A stretch of 21,292 nucleotides of DNA, taken from a virus. Below are positions 1-5,992 of the stretch, piece after piece (the stretch's first letter is position 1; the number at the start of each line of letters is the position of its first letter). A program made the translations under genes and the position numbers. The stretch spans positions 1-21,292 of IMG/VR virus record IMGVR_UViG_3300046460_000307; one strand, 5' to 3'. The notes below the pieces were generated by a model. The model worked only from the letters and a program-made list of their open reading frames with translations. It made no database searches and was not told where the DNA came from.

Positions 1-74
1 GGGTGCTTCACGCCGTTGATGGTCAGTTCGCGGGTCGATGCTTGGGACAGCTTGTCCAGGTTCAAAATCTTCAT
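1..74 (-). CDS. Partial phage tail gene after the tail tube, possible tail assembly chaperone (N-terminus only)
   Basis: Only the first 24 codons are in the window (MKILNLDKLSQASTRELTIN and on); the gene runs off the left edge. The start is an ATG preceded by AAGGAG with a 9 base gap. It is the next gene after the tail tube gene in the direction of transcription. In siphophages that slot usually holds the tail assembly chaperone, which binds the tape measure protein during tail assembly, and the N-terminus (short, acidic/basic, 'RELTINGVKH') fits proteins in that slot. This assignment is positional inference. The gene has its own copy of the dispersed 18 bp operator upstream (148-165) and a hairpin in its leader (96-122). 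Confidence 0.5.
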   Translation of the reverse strand, partial: MKILNLDKLSQASTRELTINGVKH

Positions 75-95
75 TTCTTGTTGCTCCTTGCGAAC

Positions 96-122
96 AAGCC
101 CCGCTTATTGGCAGCGGGGCTT
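96..122 (-). terminator. Hairpin between operator 1 and the next tail gene
   Basis: AAGCCCCGC (96-104) and GCGGGGCTT (114-122) form a perfect 9 bp stem with a 9 base loop. On the minus strand the stem is followed by TGTTCG, so the U-tract is poor and intrinsic termination would be weak. It lies after the tail tube stop and the operator but before the ribosome binding site of the next gene. It may lower downstream expression, or protect or fold the leader. Confidence 0.5.
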
Positions 123-147
123 GAGGTTGGTCGAGCGGCAACTTGAT

Positions 148-165
148 TAAGTCACCGGTGACTTA
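148..165. promoter_or_regulatory. Dispersed 18 bp operator, copy 1 (perfect palindrome)
   Basis: TAAGTCACCGGTGACTTA is a perfect 18 bp palindrome directly after the tail tube stop codon and upstream of the gene starting at 74. It is the best copy of a family of ten sites in the window. No convincing -35/-10 pair is seen here, so any promoter would be weak or activator dependent. Confidence 0.85.
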
Positions 166-166
166 T

Positions 167-679
167 TTACTGGCCGACGATAAACAGCTTGCCAGTTACC
201 GGGTCTGGGTAGCCGGTGAAGTCGCAGTCGAAGATGCGCTCGTTTTCCAGCTTGTAGGCGAACTTCAGGCCGCCGGCGGTAGCCGCCAGGGGAATCACGA
301 AGTCTTCCGACACATCGCTGTCCGGCAGGCTTTTCGGGTGCAGGCGCAGCTCTTTGGCGATCGCCAGCAGGTCGGTGCCGACGCCGTTGGTCACTTCGAC
401 GGAGCGCTTGGTCGGATCAACGCCGTCCACAACCAGGGTCGCGCCAGGCATAATCGCTACCATGTTGTCCAGGGTGGTTTCCGCCAGCGGCACCTTCACG
501 GTGACGTCGCGACCCATGATGTATTCGTTGATGGTGGTTTTGCCGAACTGGTCGACGTTAACCTTGTGCGTGTCCGTCTTCACGGTCACTTCAACGCCGC
601 CCTGGGTGTAGCCAAGATCTTTCTCATCGAAGAAGACCTTGCAAACGCCCAGCTTGACGTTCTTGGTATCACTTGCCAT
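167..679 (-). CDS. Major tail tube protein
   Basis: The 170 aa product is of the size and type of siphophage major tail proteins, which polymerise into the tube through which DNA is ejected. The N-terminal part (NVKLGVCKVFFDEKDLGYTQGGVEVTVKTDTHKV) and the C-terminal ending 'FTGYPDPVTGKLFIVGQ' match what I recall of a tail-tube family in proteobacterial siphophages. The ATG at 679 follows an AAAGGAG ribosome binding site. The gene stands alone as a transcription unit: an extended -10 promoter with operator 2 lies just upstream and operator 1 just downstream. It is one of the most expressed phage structural genes in general, which fits a dedicated promoter. Family assignment is from remembered sequence pattern. 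Confidence 0.8.
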   Translation of the reverse strand: MASDTKNVKLGVCKVFFDEKDLGYTQGGVEVTVKTDTHKVNVDQFGKTTINEYIMGRDVTVKVPLAETTLDNMVAIMPGATLVVDGVDPTKRSVEVTNGVGTDLLAIAKELRLHPKSLPDSDVSEDFVIPLAATAGGLKFAYKLENERIFDCDFTGYPDPVTGKLFIVGQ

Positions 680-706
680 TTAAAACTCCTTTGCAAAGGG
701 GAAAGA

Positions 707-739
707 TAAGTCAGTGCTGACTTAGCGCCGACTATACCA
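707..739 (-). promoter_or_regulatory. Tail tube promoter (extended -10) with operator 2 at +1
   Basis: On the minus strand TGG-TATAGT (739-731) is an extended -10 element. No good -35 is present, as is usual for extended -10 promoters. The predicted start is near 724, exactly the first base of the operator TAAGTCA-GTGC-TGACTTA (707-724). The arms are perfect and only the central four bases differ from the consensus. A bound protein here would block the start site. Confidence 0.7.
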
Positions 740-763
740 CAAAAGTGCCATTTTTGATAGGCG

Positions 764-1237
764 CTACAGCATGCCGTCGAAAATGTCCAGCATTGCTTCT
801 TCCAGCGTGGCGTCGATCGCCGCGGCCGCGCGCGTCATGAAACCGCCGCCTACCTGCTCCGACTGACCCGCCTGTTTCGCTTGGGACTCCTCGCCGAGAC
901 GCCAGGGGCCGACTGGCTCCAGCTGCTCATGGATGAAGTAGGCATAGTCGCCCACTGTCTTGCCCGGCCGCTGCGGCACCTCCATGTCGAAGTCGATGTA
1001 GATTTCCACCTCGATACGAGTGAAGCGACCCAGCTCGTCCCGCGCGCCAGTTTCGTCGCCCCGCACCTGGATTGCGCTCTCCAGGTTGCCCTCGTCCCGC
1101 GGCGCCATCTTGCGCGCCAGGTCACGGAGCTGGTATGCCTTCTCGACCAACTTGTTTTTGGCGCGCTTCTTCGCGGTGCTGTCCATGCGCATGAACATCT
1201 CCTCGACAGAGAACAGCCCGGCCACGGTCACTGGCAT
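764..1237 (-). CDS. HK97 gp10-like neck / tail completion protein
   Basis: The 157 aa product carries the hallmarks of the HK97 gp10-type family: a lysine/arginine-rich first helix (TAKKRAKNKLVEKAYQLRDLARKMAPRDEGNLESAIQ) followed by beta strands and 'YAYFIHEQLEPVGPW'. These proteins sit at the head-tail or tail-completion interface. It is the last gene of the connector operon (3907 to 764) and starts 2 bases after the stop of the upstream gene. The ribosome binding site is weak, suggesting translational coupling. Family call is by motif pattern and position. Confidence 0.7.
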   Translation of the reverse strand: MPVTVAGLFSVEEMFMRMDSTAKKRAKNKLVEKAYQLRDLARKMAPRDEGNLESAIQVRGDETGARDELGRFTRIEVEIYIDFDMEVPQRPGKTVGDYAYFIHEQLEPVGPWRLGEESQAKQAGQSEQVGGGFMTRAAAAIDATLEEAMLDIFDGML

Positions 1238-1238
1238 G

Positions 1239-1625
1239 TTAGCCCCGCACGAAGCAGCAGTCGAACATCACGTTGAACTCCAGCAGGTTCCCCTTCGACA
1301 GCGGGAAGGCCACTGGCTCGGTGCGCGGGCGGCTGTAGTTGAAGGCATGATCCTCCACCTGGACGTTCTCCATCGTCAGCGCAGCGATCACCCGCTCGAT
1401 CAGCGCCTCGCCGTCGTCATACTGGGTTGCCGGCGTGCGCACGATCACCTGGAACTCGGTCTGGAAGAAGCCAGGCAGCTCGTGGTTGATCTTCGTGCCG
1501 GCCAGCGGGTTGCGCAGCAGGATGCCCTCCTCCGCCGCGGCCGGCATCATGCCAACGAACAGGGTATCGCCCTTGACGCCGAGCGCCGCGGCTTCGAGCA
1601 GGTTCGCGAGTGGCATCAGCTTCAT
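1239..1625 (-). CDS. Minor capsid / tail terminator-like protein
   Basis: The 128 aa product (MKLMPLANLLEAAALGVKGDTLFVG...) resembles small phage minor capsid or tail terminator proteins with an alpha/beta fold and the stretch 'FQVIVRTPATQYDDGEALIERVIAAL'. The start at 1625 is preferred over an upstream ATG at 1637, because GGAG lies 6 bases before it and it overlaps the previous stop as ATGA. Position between the stopper-like protein and the gp10-like protein supports a neck or tail terminator role. The function is inferred from gene order. Confidence 0.6.
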   Translation of the reverse strand: MKLMPLANLLEAAALGVKGDTLFVGMMPAAAEEGILLRNPLAGTKINHELPGFFQTEFQVIVRTPATQYDDGEALIERVIAALTMENVQVEDHAFNYSRPRTEPVAFPLSKGNLLEFNVMFDCCFVRG

Positions 1626-1972
1626 TTTTGACTCCACATGGTAGCGTGAATTTCGAAGTGGTCGAACCGGCCCGCCACGTCGTAGCGCTGGTGCCGCGCC
1701 ATGATGCGCAGCTTCACGCCCGACACGGCGATGATGTCGTCAATATTGGCCTGGCTCGTCCGCTCCAGCAGGATCACGGAGGTTGCTTCCATCTCCATCG
1801 CGTTGCCGCGGGAGGCGGACGAGTCGGCGCGCACCGACGATTTCTCGTTGGAGATGACCAGCTTGACGATGGCGCAGCGCTCGTTGACGAACCTGCCGGG
1901 GATCGGCTGGCCGTGAACGTCGTTCTTGCCACTCGCGAGCTGGATGCGGCACTTCAGGTTAGGTCGGAACAT
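1622..1972 (-). CDS. Putative head closure / head-tail joining protein
   Basis: The 116 aa product starts at MFRPNLKCRIQLASGKNDVHGQPIPGRF, with the ATG inside the end of the upstream gene (14 base overlap). It is a small, probably beta-rich protein ('AIVKLVISNEKSSVRADSSASRG', 'GVKLRIMARHQRYDVAGRFDHFEIHATMW'). Size and place in the operon match stopper or head closure proteins that plug the portal-adaptor channel. A longer reading back to 2050 lacks a better ribosome site and would overlap the neighbour heavily. Function is inferred from synteny. Confidence 0.55.
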   Translation of the reverse strand: MFRPNLKCRIQLASGKNDVHGQPIPGRFVNERCAIVKLVISNEKSSVRADSSASRGNAMEMEATSVILLERTSQANIDDIIAVSGVKLRIMARHQRYDVAGRFDHFEIHATMWSQK

Positions 1973-2615
1973 AAGGCACCAATCGGGCGTGGGAATTGGG
2001 GTGGAAAATGGACTTGCGCACCAGGCCCACTTCATCCAGGCGCATGGCAAGGCCGTGTTGTGCGTGCGTCGAGTCCGGATAGGCGACCATCACCATCTCC
2101 ACGCCCTCTGCATCGAAACGCTCGATTTCGGCGTCCAGGTATGCTTGGTAGGCGAAGTCGCGCGTCATGACGGCGACCAGCTTGTCAGCCGGCCACTTGC
2201 GGCCACTCTTGTCGTTCGCGACCAGTTCCGGCTTGGCGAGCTTCTGCTGCAACAGGAGGCCCACGGCGCCGGCGGGCCGGGTCAGGGTGTCTGCCAGGCG
2301 GTTGCCGCCACCCATCAGCTGCACGATCAGGTCGTTCAGGTTCTTGATTGCGAGCTGACGCAGCGCGTTCAGATAGGGCTGCTCACGCGCGTCTCTGAAG
2401 CCGCCTCTGCCCAGCGGTGCGAGGTAGTCGTTGGTCAGCGCGGTGGCGCGGTCTACAAAGCGCGCAACGAGCGCCAGGCCCGACATGCGGAAGGTGCCGA
2501 CGGCATGCAGATCGAGGCGGCCGGCGGAACTGTGCGCCAGGTAATCGGCGATCAGGGCGTGCGCAAAGCTCTCATACTCGGAGCGCGCCTGACTCGCATA
2601 TTGGTCGTAGTTCAT
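1959..2615 (-). CDS. Phage virion protein, possible degenerate MuF-like minor head protein
   Basis: The 218 aa product starts at MNYDQYASQARSEYESFAHAL, with the ATG overlapping the previous stop (TGATG). It is largely helical at the N-terminus. Its C-terminus (VMVAYPDSTHAQHGLAMRLDEV, ending HPNSHARLVPYVP) recalls the end of MuF-type minor head proteins, which have D-x-R-T-C..C and HPNCR motifs, but the cysteines are absent. It lies between the adaptor-like and stopper-like genes. Whether it is a true MuF relative or an unrelated neck protein cannot be settled here. Confidence 0.5.
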   Translation of the reverse strand: MNYDQYASQARSEYESFAHALIADYLAHSSAGRLDLHAVGTFRMSGLALVARFVDRATALTNDYLAPLGRGGFRDAREQPYLNALRQLAIKNLNDLIVQLMGGGNRLADTLTRPAGAVGLLLQQKLAKPELVANDKSGRKWPADKLVAVMTRDFAYQAYLDAEIERFDAEGVEMVMVAYPDSTHAQHGLAMRLDEVGLVRKSIFHPNSHARLVPYVPT

Positions 2616-3457
2616 CAGGCGCGTCCGATCCGCTTCGAAAAGGTGATGAAGTAGGACAGGTAGCCCAGCGCGCGGCGGCACACCGGCAGCTCCAGTGGTT
2701 TGCTCTGGCGGAAGGTCTGCCGGGACTCGCCGATGTTGTCCTGCACCAGACCCTCGCGGCGCTTGGCCTCGACACTGTTCCCGCCGAGGATTGCGTCGGC
2801 TTCAACCACTTGGGCCTTCTTGAGCGCGTCAACAAAGCGAGTCGGCAGCGATGCGAACTGGTCAGGGCGCAGCAGATCCAGGTTCCCGTTAAACAGGAAC
2901 ATCGAGCTGTCGCCGACGTAGCTGGTGTCGTAGACGCCTTCGGGGATGAAGTTCAGGCTGTCCTGGCCCCAGTTCACGTTCGAATTGAGCGGCGTGAAGG
3001 AAAGCTGGACGATGTGCGAGCGCGCATCCATCAGGGCGGCGATGCGCGACTGTTCGTCGGCGCCGTTCCAGCCGTCCAGGTTGGGCAGCGAGAGAGCGGT
3101 GAATTCGGCCTGAGCATAGGTCATGAACGAGTTGGTGCCGACTACAAGCGGGTCGCCCTCCTCGATCGCGTAGGAGGCACGCAGGTAAATGCTGTTGCCA
3201 CCCACAGTGCATGCGAGGACGACGTTGCGCATGCCGCGCGCTACGCCGCCGCCCAGAGTGTTTTCCGCCGCAGCGACGGTGATCACGGCCGTGTCCGAAC
3301 CAGCAATGAAGCCGGCCAGGGGCATTGCCGCCACCAGCTCGACGTTGCTCTCGTCCGTCACACGGTATTCGATCGCCGACACAGCCAGCGGATTGCCGCT
3401 TTTATCTTGCAGCGGCACCGACAGCGTTACATCCGTCCCTGCGGAGAAAACGTCCAT
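2615..3457 (-). CDS. Head-tail adaptor / connector-type virion protein
   Basis: The 280 aa product seems to have two parts. The N-terminal ~100 residues look like a beta-sandwich ('DVTLSVPLQDKSGNPLAVSAIEYRVTDES'). The C-terminal part is helical and resembles gp6-type adaptor proteins: 'NSFMTYAQAEFTALSLPNLDGW', a DnaT-like '...ALKKAQVVEADAIL' and the end 'RQSKPLELPVCRRALGYLSYFI...GRA'. Adaptors of this type form the ring under the portal. The start at 3457 has AAAGG at proper distance inside the end of the previous gene. The two-part build may be a fusion of a decoration-like and an adaptor domain, which is an inference. Confidence 0.65.
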   Translation of the reverse strand: MDVFSAGTDVTLSVPLQDKSGNPLAVSAIEYRVTDESNVELVAAMPLAGFIAGSDTAVITVAAAENTLGGGVARGMRNVVLACTVGGNSIYLRASYAIEEGDPLVVGTNSFMTYAQAEFTALSLPNLDGWNGADEQSRIAALMDARSHIVQLSFTPLNSNVNWGQDSLNFIPEGVYDTSYVGDSSMFLFNGNLDLLRPDQFASLPTRFVDALKKAQVVEADAILGGNSVEAKRREGLVQDNIGESRQTFRQSKPLELPVCRRALGYLSYFITFSKRIGRA

Positions 3458-3460
3458 GCT

Positions 3461-3907
3461 TTACGCCTTTGCTTGCTTGTCGAGGATGGCCTTGACCAGA
3501 TCCGAAATCGAGTTGCCCTTGATGCCCAGCGGCTCGGCGATAGTGCGCAGACCCTTGATGCCGTGTTCGTCAGCGATCAGGGCCAGGTCGTCGGCGGTGT
3601 AGGTCTTCTCGATGCCGCGATCGGCGTTCTGTGCGGTCAGGATGCCGGCGTCAGCCGCCTGCTTTGCGAATGCCTGGTCGGCGTTCTGCTCGACCGGGAT
3701 CGAGAACGTGGTTGCCTTGGCGTGGTCGAGAATGGACTGGGCCACCGATGCAGTGGTGCCGTCTTCCCATTCACACAGGAATTGGGCAGCGATACGCACC
3801 GCGTCTTGCGGCTTCACGTCGGTGGTGGAAATGCCGTCGACGAACTGGGTCACGCCCATTTGAGCGGTGAAGGTTTCGTAGCCAGGCTGGGTGAGGCGGA
3901 GTTTCAT
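3461..3907 (-). CDS. Small capsid-associated protein with C-terminal SAP/HeH-like domain
   Basis: The 148 aa product begins MKLRLTQPGYETFTAQMGVTQFVDGIS, a pattern shared by small proteins encoded just after the major capsid gene in many phages, perhaps head or decoration proteins. The last ~45 residues (TADDLALIADEHGIKGLRTIAEPLGIKG...LVKAIL) look like a helix-extended-helix, SAP or Rho-N-like fold that can bind nucleic acid. AAAGGA precedes the ATG at 3907. It is the first gene of the connector operon, with its own promoter/operator (3956-3984) and a strong terminator in the leader. Confidence 0.6.
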   Translation of the reverse strand: MKLRLTQPGYETFTAQMGVTQFVDGISTTDVKPQDAVRIAAQFLCEWEDGTTASVAQSILDHAKATTFSIPVEQNADQAFAKQAADAGILTAQNADRGIEKTYTADDLALIADEHGIKGLRTIAEPLGIKGNSISDLVKAILDKQAKA

Positions 3908-3926
3908 GCTATTCCTTTCAGATATG

Positions 3927-3950
3927 AAAAAAGGCGGGCCGAAGCCCGCC
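3927..3950 (-). terminator. Strong intrinsic terminator between operator 3 and the connector operon
   Basis: On the minus strand GGCGGGC-TTCG-GCCCGCC (3950-3933) with a UUCG tetraloop is followed by six T (3932-3927). It is a textbook Rho-independent terminator for the capsid transcript. It lies downstream of the promoter at 3956-3984, with the predicted start near 3949 at the base of the stem, and upstream of the gene at 3907. Confidence 0.9.
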
Positions 3951-3955
3951 TCCCT

Positions 3956-3984
3956 ATTCTAAGTCATCGGTGACTGATCACCAA
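3956..3984 (-). promoter_or_regulatory. Connector operon promoter with operator 3 in the spacer
   Basis: On the minus strand TTGGTG (3984-3979), a 17 bp spacer and TAGAAT (3961-3956) form a sigma70-type promoter. The operator TAAGTCA-TCGG-TGACTGA (3960-3977) fills the spacer and touches the -10. The predicted start is near 3949. A bound dimer would exclude RNA polymerase. Confidence 0.7.
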
Positions 3985-3987
3985 GGA

Positions 3988-4923
3988 TTAAACGTTGGTC
4001 ACGCCTTGCAGACCGGCGATCGAACGGGTGGACTTCAGGGCCAGGCCGGAATACCACTTCAGACGGATGCGGGTCGCGTCTTTGTTCTGCACGGTGCCGA
4101 TGTTCTCGACCACGATGCCGGCGTTGTCGCCGCCATACAGGCCATGCAGACCGTCCAGTTCGTTCAGGCGCAGGGCGTAGACCGAAGTGGTGTTGCCGAT
4201 CGAGGTGCCCTTGGTTTCGGTGCCGGACAGGAACTCGTTCATGATCACCGGGATGCCGTTGTGGGTCAGCATCGGACGACCGAAGTTTTCCGACATCTGC
4301 ATCACTGCGTCGGTGCCGTAGGTGGCGCGCAGCAGAGCGCGGAATGCACGGATGGTGCCGCGGCGCATCACCAGAACGTCAGCGCCGTTCGGGATCGCAT
4401 CGCACAGCTCATCCAGCATGGTCAGGGTCAGCGGGTTGCCGTTGGCACCAGCAGACACGATCTGCGAGCCGCCCGAGGTGGCCGAGTAGGCTTGCGCGTC
4501 AGCCAGCAGCTTCGGCAGACCGTCGAACATCTTGGCGTTCACGGTGGAGTCACCGGTCGCCAGGGCGCGGTGGAATTCGCGACCAACAGTCTTGGCCTTC
4601 TTGGCGATCTGAACGGCCATCTGGCTGTTCGTGTCGCTCAGGGTTTGGGCCAGGAACTTGTCGATGTCCACGTCACCAGCCAGGATGCGCAGCTTCGCCA
4701 CGACTTCCTGGAAGGTTGCGGCCGACTCGTTGATCGGGTCGTTCGGGTCCAGCCAGTCGGCGCCGCCGATGGTCTTCTCGCGGTTGTAGACATACGCCTT
4801 ACCTTCGGTCTTCACGAAAGGCAGGATGGAGAACATATCATCGCGGTCGATGATTTCGTCGATAACGCCGGAGATGAGCTGGTTATTGCTCAGGTGTTCG
4901 GCTTCAGTGCGCAACAGAGGCAT
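3988..4923 (-). CDS. Major capsid protein (HK97 fold, gp7-type)
   Basis: The 311 aa product has the features of the gp7-like branch of HK97-fold capsid proteins. The N-terminus (MPLLRTEAEHLSNNQLISGVIDEIIDRDDMFSILPFVKTEGKAYVYNRE) matches the 'EA..LS.N.l..gVie.ii..d.mf..LPF' pattern of that group. It continues with the A-domain stretch 'ADVLVMRRGTIRAFRALLRATYG' and C-terminal 'RIRLKWYSGLALKSTRSIAGLQGV'. It forms the icosahedral shell and is assembled on the scaffold encoded just upstream. AAGGA precedes the ATG. The gene is a one-gene transcription unit with the best promoter in the window, bracketed by two operators, and is closed by the terminator at 3927-3950. Confidence 0.9.
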   Translation of the reverse strand: MPLLRTEAEHLSNNQLISGVIDEIIDRDDMFSILPFVKTEGKAYVYNREKTIGGADWLDPNDPINESAATFQEVVAKLRILAGDVDIDKFLAQTLSDTNSQMAVQIAKKAKTVGREFHRALATGDSTVNAKMFDGLPKLLADAQAYSATSGGSQIVSAGANGNPLTLTMLDELCDAIPNGADVLVMRRGTIRAFRALLRATYGTDAVMQMSENFGRPMLTHNGIPVIMNEFLSGTETKGTSIGNTTSVYALRLNELDGLHGLYGGDNAGIVVENIGTVQNKDATRIRLKWYSGLALKSTRSIAGLQGVTNV

Positions 4924-4975
4924 TTCTCAATTCCTTAAAAGAATAAAACGGGGATTTGTGGTGCCTAAGTCGCTC

Positions 4976-4993
4976 TAAGTCACCGGTGACGGA
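4976..4993. promoter_or_regulatory. Operator 4 at +1 of the capsid promoter
   Basis: TAAGTCA-CCGG-TGACGGA lies directly beside the -10 box of the capsid promoter and covers the predicted start near 4987. A further half-site-like TAAGTCGCTC (4966-4975) adjoins it on the left. Confidence 0.8.
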
Positions 4994-5022
4994 ACAATAC
5001 TCCAAATTGGCAGTTTTGTCAA
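4994..5022 (-). promoter_or_regulatory. Major capsid gene promoter
   Basis: On the minus strand TTGACA (5022-5017), exactly 17 bp and TATTGT (4999-4994) form a near-consensus sigma70 promoter. It drives the capsid gene at 4923 with a leader of about 64 bases. Operator 5 overlaps the -35 and operator 4 covers +1, so both sides of the polymerase site are guarded. Confidence 0.88.
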
Positions 5023-5036
5023 TCAGCGGTGACTTA
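5019..5036. promoter_or_regulatory. Operator 5 over the -35 of the capsid promoter
   Basis: TCAATCA-GCGG-TGACTTA has one perfect arm and one degenerate arm. The degenerate arm merges with the -35 TTGACA on the other strand. The same TCAATCA arm variant recurs in operator 8. Confidence 0.75.
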
Positions 5037-5048
5037 CTATTGAGCGAC

Positions 5049-5921
5049 TTACAGAGGCTTTTCGGCCAGCAGGTTCGACAGCTTCAGGCCCGCGCCGATC
5101 TTCGACAGCGAGTCGGTTGCTGCCTCCTTCTGGGCTGGCACTTTAGCGACAGACTTGCTCTCGCTACCGGCACCAGACTTGACCTTGCTTCGCAGCAGGG
5201 AGTCTTTATCGGGATCGGCTTCAACGATCTTGCGCATCGCGTCTTCGAACGCGACGTTGTTGCCGAGCTGGTCGACCAGGGGCGCGCGATTGGCTTCGCC
5301 GCGCGGCTTGTCGAAGGCGACCACCTTGCCTTCCACCACATCGAAGTGATCGCCGAACAGCTTACGGGCCTTGGCCGGCGCCATCGTCGATTCTTCGGTG
5401 ATGAATTTGGACTGCGAGAACTGGGTGCCGATCGACAGCTCGTCGACAACCTTGTCCTTCGAAGCCAGCTGCGCGGTCAGGGCGGTGATCTGCTCCTGGA
5501 GGGACGCGGTCACGCGGGTATGCTCCTCGGCCATGCGGGTGCGCAGAGTTTCGAACTCGCCCTTGGCAGCCAGTTGGGCTTCTTCCGCATCCTTCTGGTC
5601 TTTCAACAGCTTGCGGATCGCGGCGGGATCGACGCCGTCGAATTCAGCCAGGCGGGCCTGGGCGGCGGCAAGCGTCGCTTCGGTGGCCTTCAGAGCTTCT
5701 TTCTTCTGCATCACTTCCTTCAGCAGCTTGGCCTCCTCGTCGGATGGCTTTTTGCCGCCGGCAGCTGCGGCTGCGGCTGCCGCCTCGGCCGGGGCGGCTT
5801 TTTCCGCTTCGGTCGGCTCGGCCGAGCCGCCACCGCCGCCAGCGGACTTGCCGCCTTCATCGCCGGTTGCGGTGTCCATGAAGCGGCGACCGCCAGGGAA
5901 TTTCCAGTATTTCGGGTGCAT
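5049..5921 (-). CDS. Capsid scaffolding protein
   Basis: The 290 aa product lies between portal and capsid genes, the usual place of a scaffold. It starts MHPKYWKFPGGRRFMDT and has a low-complexity Gly/Ala/Glu-rich stretch (residues ~25-60). A long coiled-coil helix rich in A/E/K/Q follows (~65-165), and a C-terminal segment may contact capsid. Scaffolds act inside the procapsid and leave before DNA packaging. The ATG at 5921 is chosen because AGAAAGG lies 7 bases upstream; an in-frame ATG at 5972 has a poorer site. The stop codon is part of a TAAGTCGCTC sequence related to the operator half-site. Confidence 0.8.
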   Translation of the reverse strand: MHPKYWKFPGGRRFMDTATGDEGGKSAGGGGGSAEPTEAEKAAPAEAAAAAAAAGGKKPSDEEAKLLKEVMQKKEALKATEATLAAAQARLAEFDGVDPAAIRKLLKDQKDAEEAQLAAKGEFETLRTRMAEEHTRVTASLQEQITALTAQLASKDKVVDELSIGTQFSQSKFITEESTMAPAKARKLFGDHFDVVEGKVVAFDKPRGEANRAPLVDQLGNNVAFEDAMRKIVEADPDKDSLLRSKVKSGAGSESKSVAKVPAQKEAATDSLSKIGAGLKLSNLLAEKPL

Positions 5922-5992
5922 CGTCGTGCCTTTCTGACCAGTCTCTAGGTCATGGGTTAAAGTGCCGGTCATTCTCTTGGCCGGCGGGTGGG

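Noticed and set aside
2417-3973. Long plus-strand open frame opposite the connector genes (also 4956-5948, 6023-7603 and 7795-9129)
   Set aside because: These are antisense shadows of GC-rich genes; no ribosome sites, and their products are His/Val/Arg-rich without domains, while the minus-strand frames encode recognisable virion proteins.
4543-4560. AGTCACCGGT inside the capsid gene, resembling an operator
   Set aside because: Only one arm fits; the other reads CGCC, and it lies mid-gene where the codons (D-S-T) explain it.
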